From Angelakisella sp. (GTDB lineage Bacteria; Bacillota; Clostridia; Oscillospirales; Ruminococcaceae), in the NCBI GenBank assembly GCA_020025195.1, contig JAHHSN010000006.1:6979-70978 (forward strand): 64,000 nucleotides of DNA, given 5' to 3'. Positions 1 through 8,599 of this stretch are shown here, one piece after another; position 1 is the first letter of the stretch, and the number at the start of each line of letters is the position of its first letter. Both the position numbers and the translations under genes were made by a program. The notes under the pieces are model-generated. The model saw only the letters and a program-made list of their open reading frames with translations, searched no databases and was not told the DNA's origin.

Positions 1-809
1 AGGGCGGTGACCCGTCCCAGATCCAGCTCGGTCACGGTGAGCCCCTCGGAGAAGGGCTTCGATTCCGCCAGCAGTTCTCCGCACTCGGTGAGGAGGCTGT
101 GCCCCGAATAGACCCGGTCGGTGGAGGATTCCCCCTCGCCGGCATTGACCGTGAGGGTGGAAAGCATGAGCCGGCGGCTCTCCCCGGTGAGGAACGCGCG
201 GCGTCTGGCAGGGCGTCCCGCCTCCTCGGGATCGGCGGTGAGCCCCACCAGAAGGCGGGCGCCCGCCGCGGCATGGGCAGCGGAAACGACGGGGGAGCGA
301 AGATCCTCCCCCAGAGCGAGGGCAAAGCGGTAATCCGGGAAGTCCTCCATGCCAAAGAGGAGATTCCCGCCGAAGGGGGTCTCTGCGCCGAAAAGGGTCA
401 TAGCGGAGGGGGCAGCCGGCCCTTCTGCAAAAAAGCGGTGCTCGGCAGGGGAAAGCTGCTGCTTCGGCACCACGCCCAGCACCCGACCCTCCGAGAGAAC
501 GGCGGCGGTGTTATAGAGGCGGCCGTCCTTAAGAAGCGGCACGCCCACCACGGTGACAAGACCGGGGAGGAGCAGGCTGGCCTCCCGCACCCGGCCGAGG
601 GCTTCCTCTGCCCCGGACAGCAGCTCCTCCTGCAAAAAGAGATCGCCGCAGGTGGCACCGGTGAGGACAAGCTCCGGCAGCGCCAAAAGACGCACCTCTT
701 TTTGGTGCGCCTCCTGCATCAGGCGGAGGACGGCGCCGGCGTTCTGTTCGCAGTCCGCGAGACGAATGACGGGGACACCCGCCGCGACCTTCAGGAAACC
801 GTTTTTCAT
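1..809 (-). CDS. nadE: Glutamine-dependent NAD+ synthetase, N-terminal part (cut by window edge)
   Basis: Translating from the ATG at 809 gives the nitrilase-type glutaminase domain of long bacterial NadE, which feeds ammonia to the synthetase domain for the last step of NAD+ synthesis. Glu46 (in LPELVLTG) and Lys116 (in VVPKQQL) of the nitrilase triad are present. So are the family signature GEGESSTD and the following SGH. The expected nucleophilic Cys in the ICEDLW-like motif is replaced: the sequence reads LALGEDL, with Gly167 encoded by GGG at 309-311. If correct, the domain cannot hydrolyse glutamine and the enzyme would depend on free ammonia. The C-terminal synthetase domain lies outside the window. 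No strong RBS sits directly before this start. Confidence 0.85.
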   Translation of the reverse strand, partial: MKNGFLKVAAGVPVIRLADCEQNAGAVLRLMQEAHQKEVRLLALPELVLTGATCGDLFLQEELLSGAEEALGRVREASLLLPGLVTVVGVPLLKDGRLYNTAAVLSEGRVLGVVPKQQLSPAEHRFFAEGPAAPSAMTLFGAETPFGGNLLFGMEDFPDYRFALALGEDLRSPVVSAAHAAAGARLLVGLTADPEEAGRPARRRAFLTGESRRLMLSTLTVNAGEGESSTDRVYSGHSLLTECGELLAESKPFSEGLTVTELDLGRVTA

Positions 810-1100
810 AGGGCAGTATTGCCGGGGCCAAAAGCCTCGGGCTCTCCTTCCTTTCGGGAATCAGTTACCCCTATTATAAGCTCCTTTCGGGGACTTGTAA
901 ATATTCCCCGGGGGCAGGGAAACCCCGCGGGGCGAAAAAAAGGAAGGCGCCCTGCTCCTCCCCGGCCTTCGCGGCAAGCCCGGGGCCGGGCGGCCTTGGG
1001 GGAGGGGACGTCCCCTTATAAAATTTTCCTTGACTCCCCCTCCCCAAAATAGTATAACAAATGTATTACAGTCCCTCGGGACGGAAACGGCGGTTTTTTT
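810..1100. other. Intergenic region between divergent nadE and the TauE-type exporter
   Basis: About 290 bases without a convincing gene. It is GC-rich with several short inverted repeats (around 905-930 and 975-1015) and holds the promoter of the plus-strand exporter gene at its right end. No conserved RNA element is recognised. Confidence 0.5.
1030..1058 (+). promoter_or_regulatory. Sigma-A type promoter
   Basis: TTGACT at 1030-1035 and TATAAC at 1053-1058 are separated by exactly 17 bases. The start codon of the TauE-type gene is at 1101. Confidence 0.6.
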
Positions 1101-1865
1101 ATGGACATCCCCTGGCATACCCTGCTCATCGTCTGCCCGCTCACCTTTTTGGCGGGTCTGGTCGATTCCATCGCGGGCGGCGGCGGACTCATCTCCCTCC
1201 CCGCGTTTTTGCTTTCGGGGCTCCCGCCCCATACCGCCATCGCCACCAATAAGCTCAGTTCCTCCATCGGCACCACCGTTTCCACCGCGCGCTTTCTCAA
1301 AAACGGCTATGTGAATCTCCGAATCGCCGTTCCCGCGGTCCTTGTCGCCGTGCTCGGCGCCAACCTCGGCGCCCGGCTGATCCTCAAAATCCCGGAGCAC
1401 TTCATCCGGTATTTTCTTCTCTTCGCGCTCCCCGCGGCGGCCTTTTTCGTCCTGAGAAAAAAGCCGTCGGAGGCCGCGCCGCCCGCTGACATCAGCCCCC
1501 GCCGCCAGCTCGTTCTCGCCGTCCTCATGTCCTTTTTCATGGGCATCTATGACGGCTTCTACGGCCCCGGGACCGGCACCTTCCTGCTCCTCATCTATAC
1601 GGGGCTCTGCGCGATGCCGGTGCAGGACGCCGCCGGAACCGTGAAGCTGGTGAATCTCTCCTCCAATGTCATGAGCCTTGTCATCTTCCTCAGGGAGGGA
1701 CAGGCGGTGCTCTGGCTCGGCTGCACGGCCGGTGCCTTCTGCCTGCTGGGGCATTATCTCGGCTCCGGCATGGTGATGAAAAACGGCAGCAAGATCGTTC
1801 GGCCGGTTATTTTAGGGGTCCTGGCGCTCCTTTTTCTCAAGGTGCTGGGCGAACTTCTCCACTAA
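1101..1865 (+). CDS. TauE/SafE family sulfite/organosulfonate exporter-like membrane protein
   Basis: A 254-aa polytopic membrane protein with the family's N-terminal signature: a first helix followed by GLVDSIAGGGGLISLP and then the ATNKLSSS segment. A second half beginning near residue 130 carries the matching GIYDGFYGPGTG motif. This two-fold repeat is typical of TauE/SafE (DUF81) proteins, which have been linked to export of sulfite, sulfoacetate and related anions. The substrate here is unknown. The upstream RBS is weak. It is followed 27 bases later by a flavin reductase gene, possibly co-transcribed. Confidence 0.85.
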   Translation: MDIPWHTLLIVCPLTFLAGLVDSIAGGGGLISLPAFLLSGLPPHTAIATNKLSSSIGTTVSTARFLKNGYVNLRIAVPAVLVAVLGANLGARLILKIPEHFIRYFLLFALPAAAFFVLRKKPSEAAPPADISPRRQLVLAVLMSFFMGIYDGFYGPGTGTFLLLIYTGLCAMPVQDAAGTVKLVNLSSNVMSLVIFLREGQAVLWLGCTAGAFCLLGHYLGSGMVMKNGSKIVRPVILGVLALLFLKVLGELLH

Positions 1866-1892
1866 GAATCGTTACTCGGAAAGGAAAAAGCT

Positions 1893-2489
1893 ATGAAAAA
1901 AATCAGTTGGAAGGGCTCTACCCTTTTGGCGCCGGTTCCCGCGGCGCTCGTCACCTGCGGCACCATGGAAAAGCCCAACGCCCTCACCATCGCGTGGACC
2001 GGTATCGTCAACAGCAATCCCCCCATGACCTACATCTCGGTGCGCCCCGAGCGCTACTCCCACGCGATCATTAAGGAGTCGGGGGAGTTCGTCATCAACC
2101 TGACCACCGGACGGATGGTGCGCGGTGTGGACTTCTGCGGGGTGCGCTCCGGGCGGGACATGGATAAGCTTACCCTCTGCAAATTCCATACCGAGGAAGC
2201 GCAGGCGGTGGCGGCGCCGCTCCTTTCGGAAAGCCCCGTTTCGCTGGAGTGCCGCGTCACCGAGGTAAAGCCCCTCGGAAGCCACGATATGTTCCTTGCG
2301 GAGATTGTCGCGGTGGACGTCGACCCCGCCATTCTGGACGAGGAGGGAAAGCTTCATCTGGAAAAGAGCGGTCTCCTCGCCTATTCCCACGGGGAGTATT
2401 TCGCCCTCGGCAAAAAGATTGGCTCCTTTGGTTTTTCGGTCAAGAAGAAGCGCCCCAAGAACCCTGCCCGCCCCAAAAAGAAAAAATAA
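1893..2489 (+). CDS. Flavin reductase-like (FMN-binding split-barrel) protein
   Basis: 198 aa. The N-terminus contains the split-barrel pattern 'PVPAALVTCG... NALTIAWTG... PPMTYISVRPERYSH' of the flavin_reduct family, which binds FMN and reduces flavins or acts as a flavoprotein in anaerobes. The C-terminus is an unusual basic tail made mostly of Lys, Pro and Arg (roughly the last 20 residues). The RBS AAAGGAAAAAG precedes the ATG. It may share a transcript with the preceding exporter and ends just before a strong terminator. The substrate cannot be told from sequence. Confidence 0.8.
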   Translation: MKKISWKGSTLLAPVPAALVTCGTMEKPNALTIAWTGIVNSNPPMTYISVRPERYSHAIIKESGEFVINLTTGRMVRGVDFCGVRSGRDMDKLTLCKFHTEEAQAVAAPLLSESPVSLECRVTEVKPLGSHDMFLAEIVAVDVDPAILDEEGKLHLEKSGLLAYSHGEYFALGKKIGSFGFSVKKKRPKNPARPKKKK

Positions 2490-2494
2490 GCCAT

Positions 2495-2523
2495 AAGAGA
2501 CTGCTTCGGCGGTCTCTTTTTTA
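2495..2523 (+). terminator. Intrinsic terminator after the flavin reductase gene
   Basis: AGAGAC and GGTCTCT form a stem around a TTCG-containing loop, followed by a run of T residues. Confidence 0.75.
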
Positions 2524-2622
2524 TGAAAAGGGGATCGAACTCTTTTAATGAGCCGTATTTCATGGTATAATAAACCATGTATCTTATAAAATGCGCTCAT
2601 TTGCGCGGGAGGTTAACAGCAA

Positions 2623-4569
2623 ATGGAACAGAAAAAGAAGTTTTATATTACCACGCCGATCTATTATCCCTCGGATAAGCTGCACATCGGGCACAGCTAC
2701 TGCACCGTAGCCACCGACTGCATGGCGCGCTATAAAAGACTTTCCGGCTATGACGTCATGTTCCTCACCGGAACCGACGAGCACGGTCAGAAGATCGAAG
2801 AAAAGGCGAAGGAAAAGGGCGTCACCCCCAAGGAATTTGTCGACCAGATCGTTGAGGGAAAGGGCGGCATCAAGGACCTCTGGAAGCTGATGAACATCTC
2901 GAACGACCGCTTCATCCGCACCACCGACGACTACCACGTCGAAGCGGTTCAGAAGATCTTCAAGGAGCTTTATGACCGCGGTGATATCTATAAGGGCACC
3001 TACAAGGGAAAATACTGTACCCCCTGCGAAACCTTCTGGACCGAAAGCCAGCTGAAGGACGGCTGCTGCCCCGACTGCGGACGTCCCGTACAGGACGCCG
3101 AGGAGGAGGCGTATTTCTTCCGTCTCTCCAAGTACGCCGACCGGCTGCTCAAGCTCTATGATGAGAACCCCGAGTTTCTCACCCCCGAATCCCGCGTCAA
3201 TGAGATGCGCGCCTTCATCAATCAGGGTCTGCAGGATCTCTGCGTTTCCCGTACCAGCTTCACCTGGGGCATCCCGGTGGAATTTGACCCCAAGCACGTC
3301 GTCTATGTCTGGGTGGACGCCCTCTTTAACTATATGACCGCCCTCGGCTATCAGAACGACCGCTACCATGAGCTGGAGCATTACTGGCCCGCCGACGTTC
3401 ACTTCGTCGGCAAGGAGATCGTCCGCTTCCACGCGGTCATCTGGCCGGCGCTCCTCATGGCGATGGATCTCCCGCTTCCGAAGCGTGTTTACGGCCACGG
3501 CTGGCTGCTTCTGGAGGGCGGCAAGATGAGTAAATCCAAGGGCAACGTCGTGGACCCCGTGGTGCTCTGCGAGCGCTACGGCGTGGATGCCATCCGGTTC
3601 TTCCTGCTCCGGAGCTTCCCCTTTGGCTCGGATGGCGTTTTCTCCAATGAGCTGCTCATCAACTGCATCAATACCGACCTCGCGAACGACCTCGGGAATC
3701 TGGTTTCCCGCACCGTCGCCATGGTCATGAAGTACTTCGGCGGCACCCTGCCGAAGGAGCAGGAGGCAGGCCCCGAGGATGAGGAGCTGCTCGCCCTCGC
3801 CGGGAACCTCCGCGCGGCGTATGAGAAGGAGATGGAGGCCTTTGCCTTCCAGAACGGCCTCACCGAGATCTTTAAGCTCATTTCCCGCGCCAACAAGTAT
3901 ATTGACGAAACGGCGCCCTGGGTTCTTGCCAAGGACGAAGCCAAGCGCCCCCGTCTGGCCCGCGTCATGTATAACCTTCTGGAGTGCATCCGCCTCGCGG
4001 GGATCCTCCTCACCCCCTATATGCCCGGTTCCGCCGAGAAGATCCTCGACCAGTGCGGCGCCCTCCCCGAGGAGCGCACCTGGGAGTCCGCGGAACAATT
4101 CGGCGGCCTTCGCTCCGATGTAACGGTACAGAAGGGCGAGGTGCTGTTCCCCCGCATCGACGTGCAGAAGGAGCTGGCGGAGCTTGCCGCCAAGAAGGAG
4201 GAAAAGGCGGCCGAGGCGGCAGCGGAGGGCCCCGCGCCCAAGGCAGAGATTGCCTTCGAGGACTTTGAGAAGACGGACTTTACCGTCTGCAAGGTGCTGG
4301 CCTGCGAGGCGGTGCCGAAGTCCAATAAGCTGCTTCGCTTCACCTTGGATGACGGCAGCGGCAAGGAACGCCAGATCCTCTCCGGTATCGCGAAATATTA
4401 CAAGCCGGAGGAGCTCATCGGCAAAACAGTGGTTGCCTGCACCAATCTGGCCCCCCGCAAGATGATGGGCTATGATTCCTGCGGTATGCTCATCTCCGCG
4501 GAAAAGGGCAAGAAGCTGCACCTCCTCATGCTGGATGATAAGATCGAAGCGGGCGCGAAGCTCTGCTGA
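2623..4569 (+). CDS. metG: Methionyl-tRNA synthetase
   Basis: 648 aa, the usual length for the Firmicute form with a C-terminal tRNA-binding domain. The class I signatures are HIGH at residues 21-24 and KMSKS at 301-305. A CxxC...CxxC zinc knuckle lies between them (CTPC and CPDC, near residues 126-150). Residues from about 545 form a Trbp111-like OB fold (FEKTDFTVCKV, with SNKLL). An Ala/Glu/Lys-rich linker separates the two. It charges tRNA-Met with methionine in the cytoplasm. A TATAAT -10 box is at 2566-2571. The neighbouring tatD gene follows metG in many Firmicutes. Confidence 0.97.
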   Translation: MEQKKKFYITTPIYYPSDKLHIGHSYCTVATDCMARYKRLSGYDVMFLTGTDEHGQKIEEKAKEKGVTPKEFVDQIVEGKGGIKDLWKLMNISNDRFIRTTDDYHVEAVQKIFKELYDRGDIYKGTYKGKYCTPCETFWTESQLKDGCCPDCGRPVQDAEEEAYFFRLSKYADRLLKLYDENPEFLTPESRVNEMRAFINQGLQDLCVSRTSFTWGIPVEFDPKHVVYVWVDALFNYMTALGYQNDRYHELEHYWPADVHFVGKEIVRFHAVIWPALLMAMDLPLPKRVYGHGWLLLEGGKMSKSKGNVVDPVVLCERYGVDAIRFFLLRSFPFGSDGVFSNELLINCINTDLANDLGNLVSRTVAMVMKYFGGTLPKEQEAGPEDEELLALAGNLRAAYEKEMEAFAFQNGLTEIFKLISRANKYIDETAPWVLAKDEAKRPRLARVMYNLLECIRLAGILLTPYMPGSAEKILDQCGALPEERTWESAEQFGGLRSDVTVQKGEVLFPRIDVQKELAELAAKKEEKAAEAAAEGPAPKAEIAFEDFEKTDFTVCKVLACEAVPKSNKLLRFTLDDGSGKERQILSGIAKYYKPEELIGKTVVACTNLAPRKMMGYDSCGMLISAEKGKKLHLLMLDDKIEAGAKLC

Positions 4570-4654
4570 TGTCCCCGTAAAATGAATAAGAGCCGGGAGC
4601 GGAACCTAGACCACTGCCGGCTTTTCTTCTGCTTCTTAAAGGAGGAATTTCCCC

Positions 4655-5422
4655 TTGAACGGAATTTTTGATTCCCATGCCCATTATGACGACTCCCGCT
4701 TTGACGAGGACCGGGAGGAACTCCTGTCCCGTATTCATGGGGAGGGCGTCGAATATATTATGACAATCGGTGCGGATCTTGCGTCCTCCCGGCGGGCCTT
4801 GGAGCTCGCTGAGGAGCATCCCTTTATCTATGCCGCGGTGGGGGTTCACCCCGAGCAGTGCGGGGAGGCGCCCGAGCATTACCGCGAGGAGCTTAGCCGC
4901 ATGGCGGCGTCCCCGCGGGTCCGTGCCATCGGGGAAATCGGCCTCGATTATTACTGGAAGGAGAATCCCCCGAAGGAATTACAACATCGTTATTTTGAGG
5001 AGCAGCTCATTCTGGCGCGGGAGCTTGATCTGCCGGTCATCATCCATGACCGGGAGGCGCACGCCGACACCCTCGAAATGATAAAGCGGCACCGTCCCCG
5101 GGGCGTGGTCCACTGCTATTCCGGCTCCGCCGAGACCGCGCTGGAACTCATAAAGCTCGGGATGTACATCGGCTTTACGGGCGCTCTCACCTTTAAGAAC
5201 GCCCGGCGGGCGGTGGAAGCGGCGGCGGTGGTGCCGGATGACCGGCTGCTCATAGAGACTGACTGCCCCTATATGGCGCCGGTCCCCCTTCGGGGAAAGC
5301 GCTGTGACTCCTCCATGCTGTCCTTTGTGGCGGAGAAGCTCGCGGAAATCCGCGGCACGACTCCGGAGGAGATCGTTCGGCTGACGGCGGAAAACGCCAA
5401 GGCCCTTTACGGCGTCGGGTGA
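4655..5422 (+). CDS. tatD: TatD family metal-dependent hydrolase (DNase)
   Basis: 255 aa starting at TTG 4655, which sits 8-9 bases after AAAGGAGGAA. TatD metal ligands are visible: HxH in FDSHAHYD, Glu in GEIGLDYYW, His in IIHDREA, His in VHCYSGS and Asp in ETDCPY. TatD proteins are metal-dependent nucleases of the amidohydrolase fold with 3'-5' DNase/RNase activity. The gene follows metG by 85 bases, a common pairing, and is probably co-transcribed with metG and the downstream YihY gene. Confidence 0.93.
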   Translation: MNGIFDSHAHYDDSRFDEDREELLSRIHGEGVEYIMTIGADLASSRRALELAEEHPFIYAAVGVHPEQCGEAPEHYREELSRMAASPRVRAIGEIGLDYYWKENPPKELQHRYFEEQLILARELDLPVIIHDREAHADTLEMIKRHRPRGVVHCYSGSAETALELIKLGMYIGFTGALTFKNARRAVEAAAVVPDDRLLIETDCPYMAPVPLRGKRCDSSMLSFVAEKLAEIRGTTPEEIVRLTAENAKALYGVG

Positions 5423-5476
5423 AGCCTTTTGGTTTATCCCATTTTAAGAAAACCTCAGGAGAGGAGGAAAAGCTCT

Positions 5477-6376
5477 GTGGAAATGCCCGCGTTCCTGCAA
5501 AAGATCATCGACAAAAGCCCCGTTCTGGAACGGGTCGCAGATATTATCACTATTTATTTTGACCGCCGGCTGGGCCGCGCCGCGGCGGCGTTCGCCTATT
5601 ACCTGATGCTGAGCTTTTTCCCGCTTCTCATCTGCGTTTCCAGCATCCTCGGTAAGGCCAATCTCGACACCGGCGTTATTGTACAAAGTCTGGACGGCAT
5701 TGTTCCGAGGCAGGTCATTGATACCCTCACCGGATTTCTTCAGTATGTCAGCGAAAATTACAGCATGACCATGCTGGTGGCGAGCGTCCTGCTTTTGGTT
5801 ACCACAGCGTCCGGCGCGTTCAGCACCCTGATGACCAGCATGGGGGATCTCTATGGCCGAAAGCGCTATTCCGGCGTTTTGCACACCGTTATGAGCGTCC
5901 TTTATGCCTTCCTGTTCGTCATCATGATCTACGGCTCGGTACTGCTCCTTATTACAGGCGGCTGGTTCATCCGTCTTCTGGATGAATGGTTCCATATCGG
6001 GGCGATCATCAAGGATTGGCAGTGGTTGCGTTTCGTTCTCCTTGTCGCCATCATCATCCTGCTCCTATCCCTTCTTTACCGCCTGGTATCCCCCAGACAG
6101 AAACCTCCGCTTCCCATTCTGCCGGGCGCGGCAATGGCAGCGGTGCTCATCCTTATAGTCAGTATCGTCTTTTCCATTATGATCAGCGCTTCCGCCAAAT
6201 ACGCGCTGGTCTATGGGTCGCTGGCCTCCCTGATTATCCTCATGCTCTGGCTCCATCTCATCGGGGCGCTCATTCTGGCAGGGGGTATCATCAATCTGAC
6301 CGTGCGGGACGCGGTGAAAAAGAAAAAGCAGACACATCGGACAGAAATAATCAAGAGGCAGGCGAAAAAGCCATGA
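5477..6376 (+). CDS. YihY/BrkB family integral membrane protein
   Basis: About 299 aa. I place the start at GTG 5477 (ATG 5483 is equally possible) because GGAGAGGAGG ends 9 bases upstream; the in-frame TTG at 5429 has no RBS. The family hallmark 'LGRAAAAFAYYLMLSFFPLLI' begins near residue 30, and about six hydrophobic helices follow. The C-terminus is a basic cytosolic tail. YihY proteins (once misnamed RNase BN) have no settled function; a transport role has been proposed. The stop codon overlaps the next ATG (ATGA), so translation is probably coupled to the MFS gene. Confidence 0.85.
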   Translation: MEMPAFLQKIIDKSPVLERVADIITIYFDRRLGRAAAAFAYYLMLSFFPLLICVSSILGKANLDTGVIVQSLDGIVPRQVIDTLTGFLQYVSENYSMTMLVASVLLLVTTASGAFSTLMTSMGDLYGRKRYSGVLHTVMSVLYAFLFVIMIYGSVLLLITGGWFIRLLDEWFHIGAIIKDWQWLRFVLLVAIIILLLSLLYRLVSPRQKPPLPILPGAAMAAVLILIVSIVFSIMISASAKYALVYGSLASLIILMLWLHLIGALILAGGIINLTVRDAVKKKKQTHRTEIIKRQAKKP

Positions 6377-7539
6377 ATCGCAAAGAGAAAAAGGGAATCT
6401 TCATCGCCGTCATGCTGGCGGCGGTTTCGGTTCGGATCACCTTTACCGGGGTAGGCTCTCTTTTAAGCCTCATCTCGGAGGAGTACGGCCTTTCCTCCGG
6501 TACGGCGGGCATCCTCACCATGCTGCCGCTCTGTGCTTTCGGCGTCTGCTCCATGCCGGTCAGCTCCTTGTGCCGGCGGCTGGGGGAGGGAAGAACGCTC
6601 TTTTGGGGGATACTGACCATTCTTCTCGGCGTCCTGATCCGCTCCTACGGCGGACTTTGGGGCCTTTACCTCGGAACGATCCTTCTGGGGGCGGGCGTCG
6701 CGGTCGGCAATGTGCTGCTGCCGGCTGTCGTCAAGGGGAAATTCCCCGAGCGGATGGGCGGCATGGTCGGGCTTTATTCCGTCGCCATGGGGCTTTCCTC
6801 GGCGCTGGCCATTGGGGCGGCGGTGCCGCTTGCGAAGCTGCCGCACATGGGCTGGCGGAACAGCCTTGCCCTTGGGGCACTCCCGGTGGCTGCCGCGCTT
6901 TTTTCATGGTACCGGGAACGCGGGATGCAGCTGGAAAATACCGAGACGCTGCCCCCCAGACCGGTGAAAGAGTTTCTCAAACAGCCGCTCACCTGGGATG
7001 TGACCCTCTTTTTCGGCATCACCTCCCTCACCTTTTATTCCATCATCAGCTGGCTGCCCACCATCCTGCAGTCCAGCGGGATCAGCCCCGCGGAGGCGGG
7101 CGGCGTGGTTTCCCTGTTTCAGCTGGTCGGCATCCCGACCTCGCTGCTGGCGCCGCTCTGGGCCGGAAATCGGAAGGATCAGAAGCTTCCGCTCTTTCTC
7201 GGCTCCTTTATCAGTCTGGTGGGGCTTCTGCTCCTCATTGTGTCCCGTTCCTACGCCCTTACCCTTATCGCGGTAATCCTTATGGGGCTCAGCAACGGCT
7301 GCAACTTCAGCCTGGGGCTGGCGCTCTTTGGCTTCCGCACCAAAAACGCCGCCGACGCCGCCAAGCTTTCGGGCCTGGCGCAGTCCATCGGGTATCTTAT
7401 CGCGGCGACCGGCCCCTCTGTGATGGGCTGGCTCTATGAAGCCATCCCGAACTGGAGCATCTGCCTGCTGTATCTGGTCGGCTTCGGAATCCTCTGCATC
7501 ATTCTGGGTCTGAGATCCGGCGCGAACAAGACCATTTGA
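6373..7539 (+). CDS. MFS transporter, CynX/NimT (cyanate permease-like) subfamily
   Basis: 388 aa starting at ATG 6373, which overlaps the stop of the preceding gene; the frame is open far upstream, but that stretch lies within the YihY gene. There are about twelve hydrophobic segments. Features typical of the CynX/NimT group are VRITFTGVGSLL in helix 1, the GVCSMPVSSLCRRLGEGRT loop, and GVAVGNVLLPAVVKGKFP in helix 4. Members have been linked to cyanate or 2-nitroimidazole transport; the real substrate is unknown. Confidence 0.85.
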   Translation: MNRKEKKGIFIAVMLAAVSVRITFTGVGSLLSLISEEYGLSSGTAGILTMLPLCAFGVCSMPVSSLCRRLGEGRTLFWGILTILLGVLIRSYGGLWGLYLGTILLGAGVAVGNVLLPAVVKGKFPERMGGMVGLYSVAMGLSSALAIGAAVPLAKLPHMGWRNSLALGALPVAAALFSWYRERGMQLENTETLPPRPVKEFLKQPLTWDVTLFFGITSLTFYSIISWLPTILQSSGISPAEAGGVVSLFQLVGIPTSLLAPLWAGNRKDQKLPLFLGSFISLVGLLLLIVSRSYALTLIAVILMGLSNGCNFSLGLALFGFRTKNAADAAKLSGLAQSIGYLIAATGPSVMGWLYEAIPNWSICLLYLVGFGILCIILGLRSGANKTI

Positions 7540-7561
7540 GAGAAAGCGGCTTATAAAAAAG

Positions 7562-7590
7562 AACCGTCCGGCTTTCCGGGCGGTTTTTCT
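7562..7590 (+). terminator. Intrinsic terminator of the metG-tatD-yihY-MFS run
   Basis: ACCGTCCGG and CCGGGCGGT form a stem with a CTTT loop, followed by five T residues. Confidence 0.75.
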
Positions 7591-7716
7591 TTTGGGAAAG
7601 ATGGGATAAAGAGTTTATGGACGGCACGGCGCCTTATGGAACGCGGAAAGGCTGCGGTCTGCCGGACAACAAATAAAGTACAAATAGTATAAATTAACTT
7701 TGAATTAACAAATAGT

Positions 7717-7755
7717 AAAAGCTCCGCTCCCTTCGGAAAGGGGGACGGAGCTTTG
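7717..7755 (-). terminator. Terminator of the moaC-moaA-mog operon
   Basis: AAAGCTCCG and CGGAGCTTT are perfect inverted repeats enclosing an inner hairpin, just downstream of the mog stop codon on the minus strand. Between 7591 and 7716 I see only AT-rich sequence. Confidence 0.65.
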
Positions 7756-7759
7756 TTTC

Positions 7760-8596
7760 TTAGTGATGATGGTGGTTATGGTCCTTTCGGGCACACTCGC
7801 CGCCCTCGCCGCGGAGCATTTCCACGCCGTGGGAAAGCGCCGGCAGGATGAAGCGGAGGTTTTCCTCCACCGCCTTGGGACTGCCGGGTAGATTGATGAT
7901 GAGACTCTTGCCTCGGATGCCCGCCACCGCGCGGGTCAGCATGGCACGGGGGGTGTATTGCAGGGAGTTGGCCACCATGGCGGCAGGGATCCCCGGCACC
8001 TGACGCTCCACCACGTCCAGAGTTGCTTCGGGGGTGCAGTCGCGGGGGGCAAAGCCGGTTCCGCCGGTGGTGAGGATGAGGTCGGCGGCATGGCTGTCGC
8101 TCATCTCTTTCATGGCTTCGGCCAGCTGGTCCCGCTCATCCGGGAGGATGAGGGTGCGGGTAATGAGCATCCCGGCCTCCCGGCAAAGCTCCTCGATCTT
8201 GGGCCCGGAAAGATCCGCCCGTTCGCCGCGGGAGCCCTTGTCGCTGGAGGTGATGACCGCCACGCGGGGCGGGGTGGGGACGGAATCGGGGACGAGAGTC
8301 AGCTCATCTCCTACCGAAAGCGTCCCGCCGGCAAGCACCCGGGCAAAGGTCTCCTCGCCGGTGCGGGTGATCATCAGCCAGAGATCACCGGAGGTGAGAC
8401 GGTCCCCCACTTTCATGGGGGGAATGTCCCGGAGGAGAAGGCTGCCGCCAAGAGGAGTCTGTTCCTCGGAAAGAAGACAGATTTCCGTCCCGCTTTCGGG
8501 GTGTTCCGAAAAGCCGCGGCCCGCAAGGAACCGGGCAGAGGAAGCAGAGACGGGTTTGGTCCCCATGAGGGGATAGAGCGCGGTGATGATGCTCAT
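7760..8596 (-). CDS. MOSC-like domain fused to a MogA/MoaB molybdopterin adenylyltransferase domain
   Basis: 278 aa. Residues from about 120 form a MoaB/Mog fold: RVAVITSSDKGSRGERADLSG, then LTTGGTGFAPRDCTPEAT and LINLPGSPKAVEENL. This is the domain that adenylylates molybdopterin before metal insertion. Residues 1-110 look like a short, divergent MOSC domain, ending in FARVLAGGTLSVGDEL, which matches the usual end of MOSC. The C-terminus is a natural His run (DHNHHHH) that may bind metal. The gene is last in the operon after moaC and moaA, three bases from moaA. Confidence 0.85.
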   Translation of the reverse strand: MSIITALYPLMGTKPVSASSARFLAGRGFSEHPESGTEICLLSEEQTPLGGSLLLRDIPPMKVGDRLTSGDLWLMITRTGEETFARVLAGGTLSVGDELTLVPDSVPTPPRVAVITSSDKGSRGERADLSGPKIEELCREAGMLITRTLILPDERDQLAEAMKEMSDSHAADLILTTGGTGFAPRDCTPEATLDVVERQVPGIPAAMVANSLQYTPRAMLTRAVAGIRGKSLIINLPGSPKAVEENLRFILPALSHGVEMLRGEGGECARKDHNHHHH

Positions 8597-8599
8597 AGA

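Noticed and set aside
99..1052. Long plus-strand open frame opposite nadE
   Set aside because: It lies antisense to the clearly homologous nadE reading frame and runs through the promoter region; its composition (Gly/Arg/Ala-rich) is typical of a shadow frame.
2584..4521. 645-codon minus-strand open frame opposite metG
   Set aside because: Antisense shadow of a highly conserved synthetase in GC-rich DNA.
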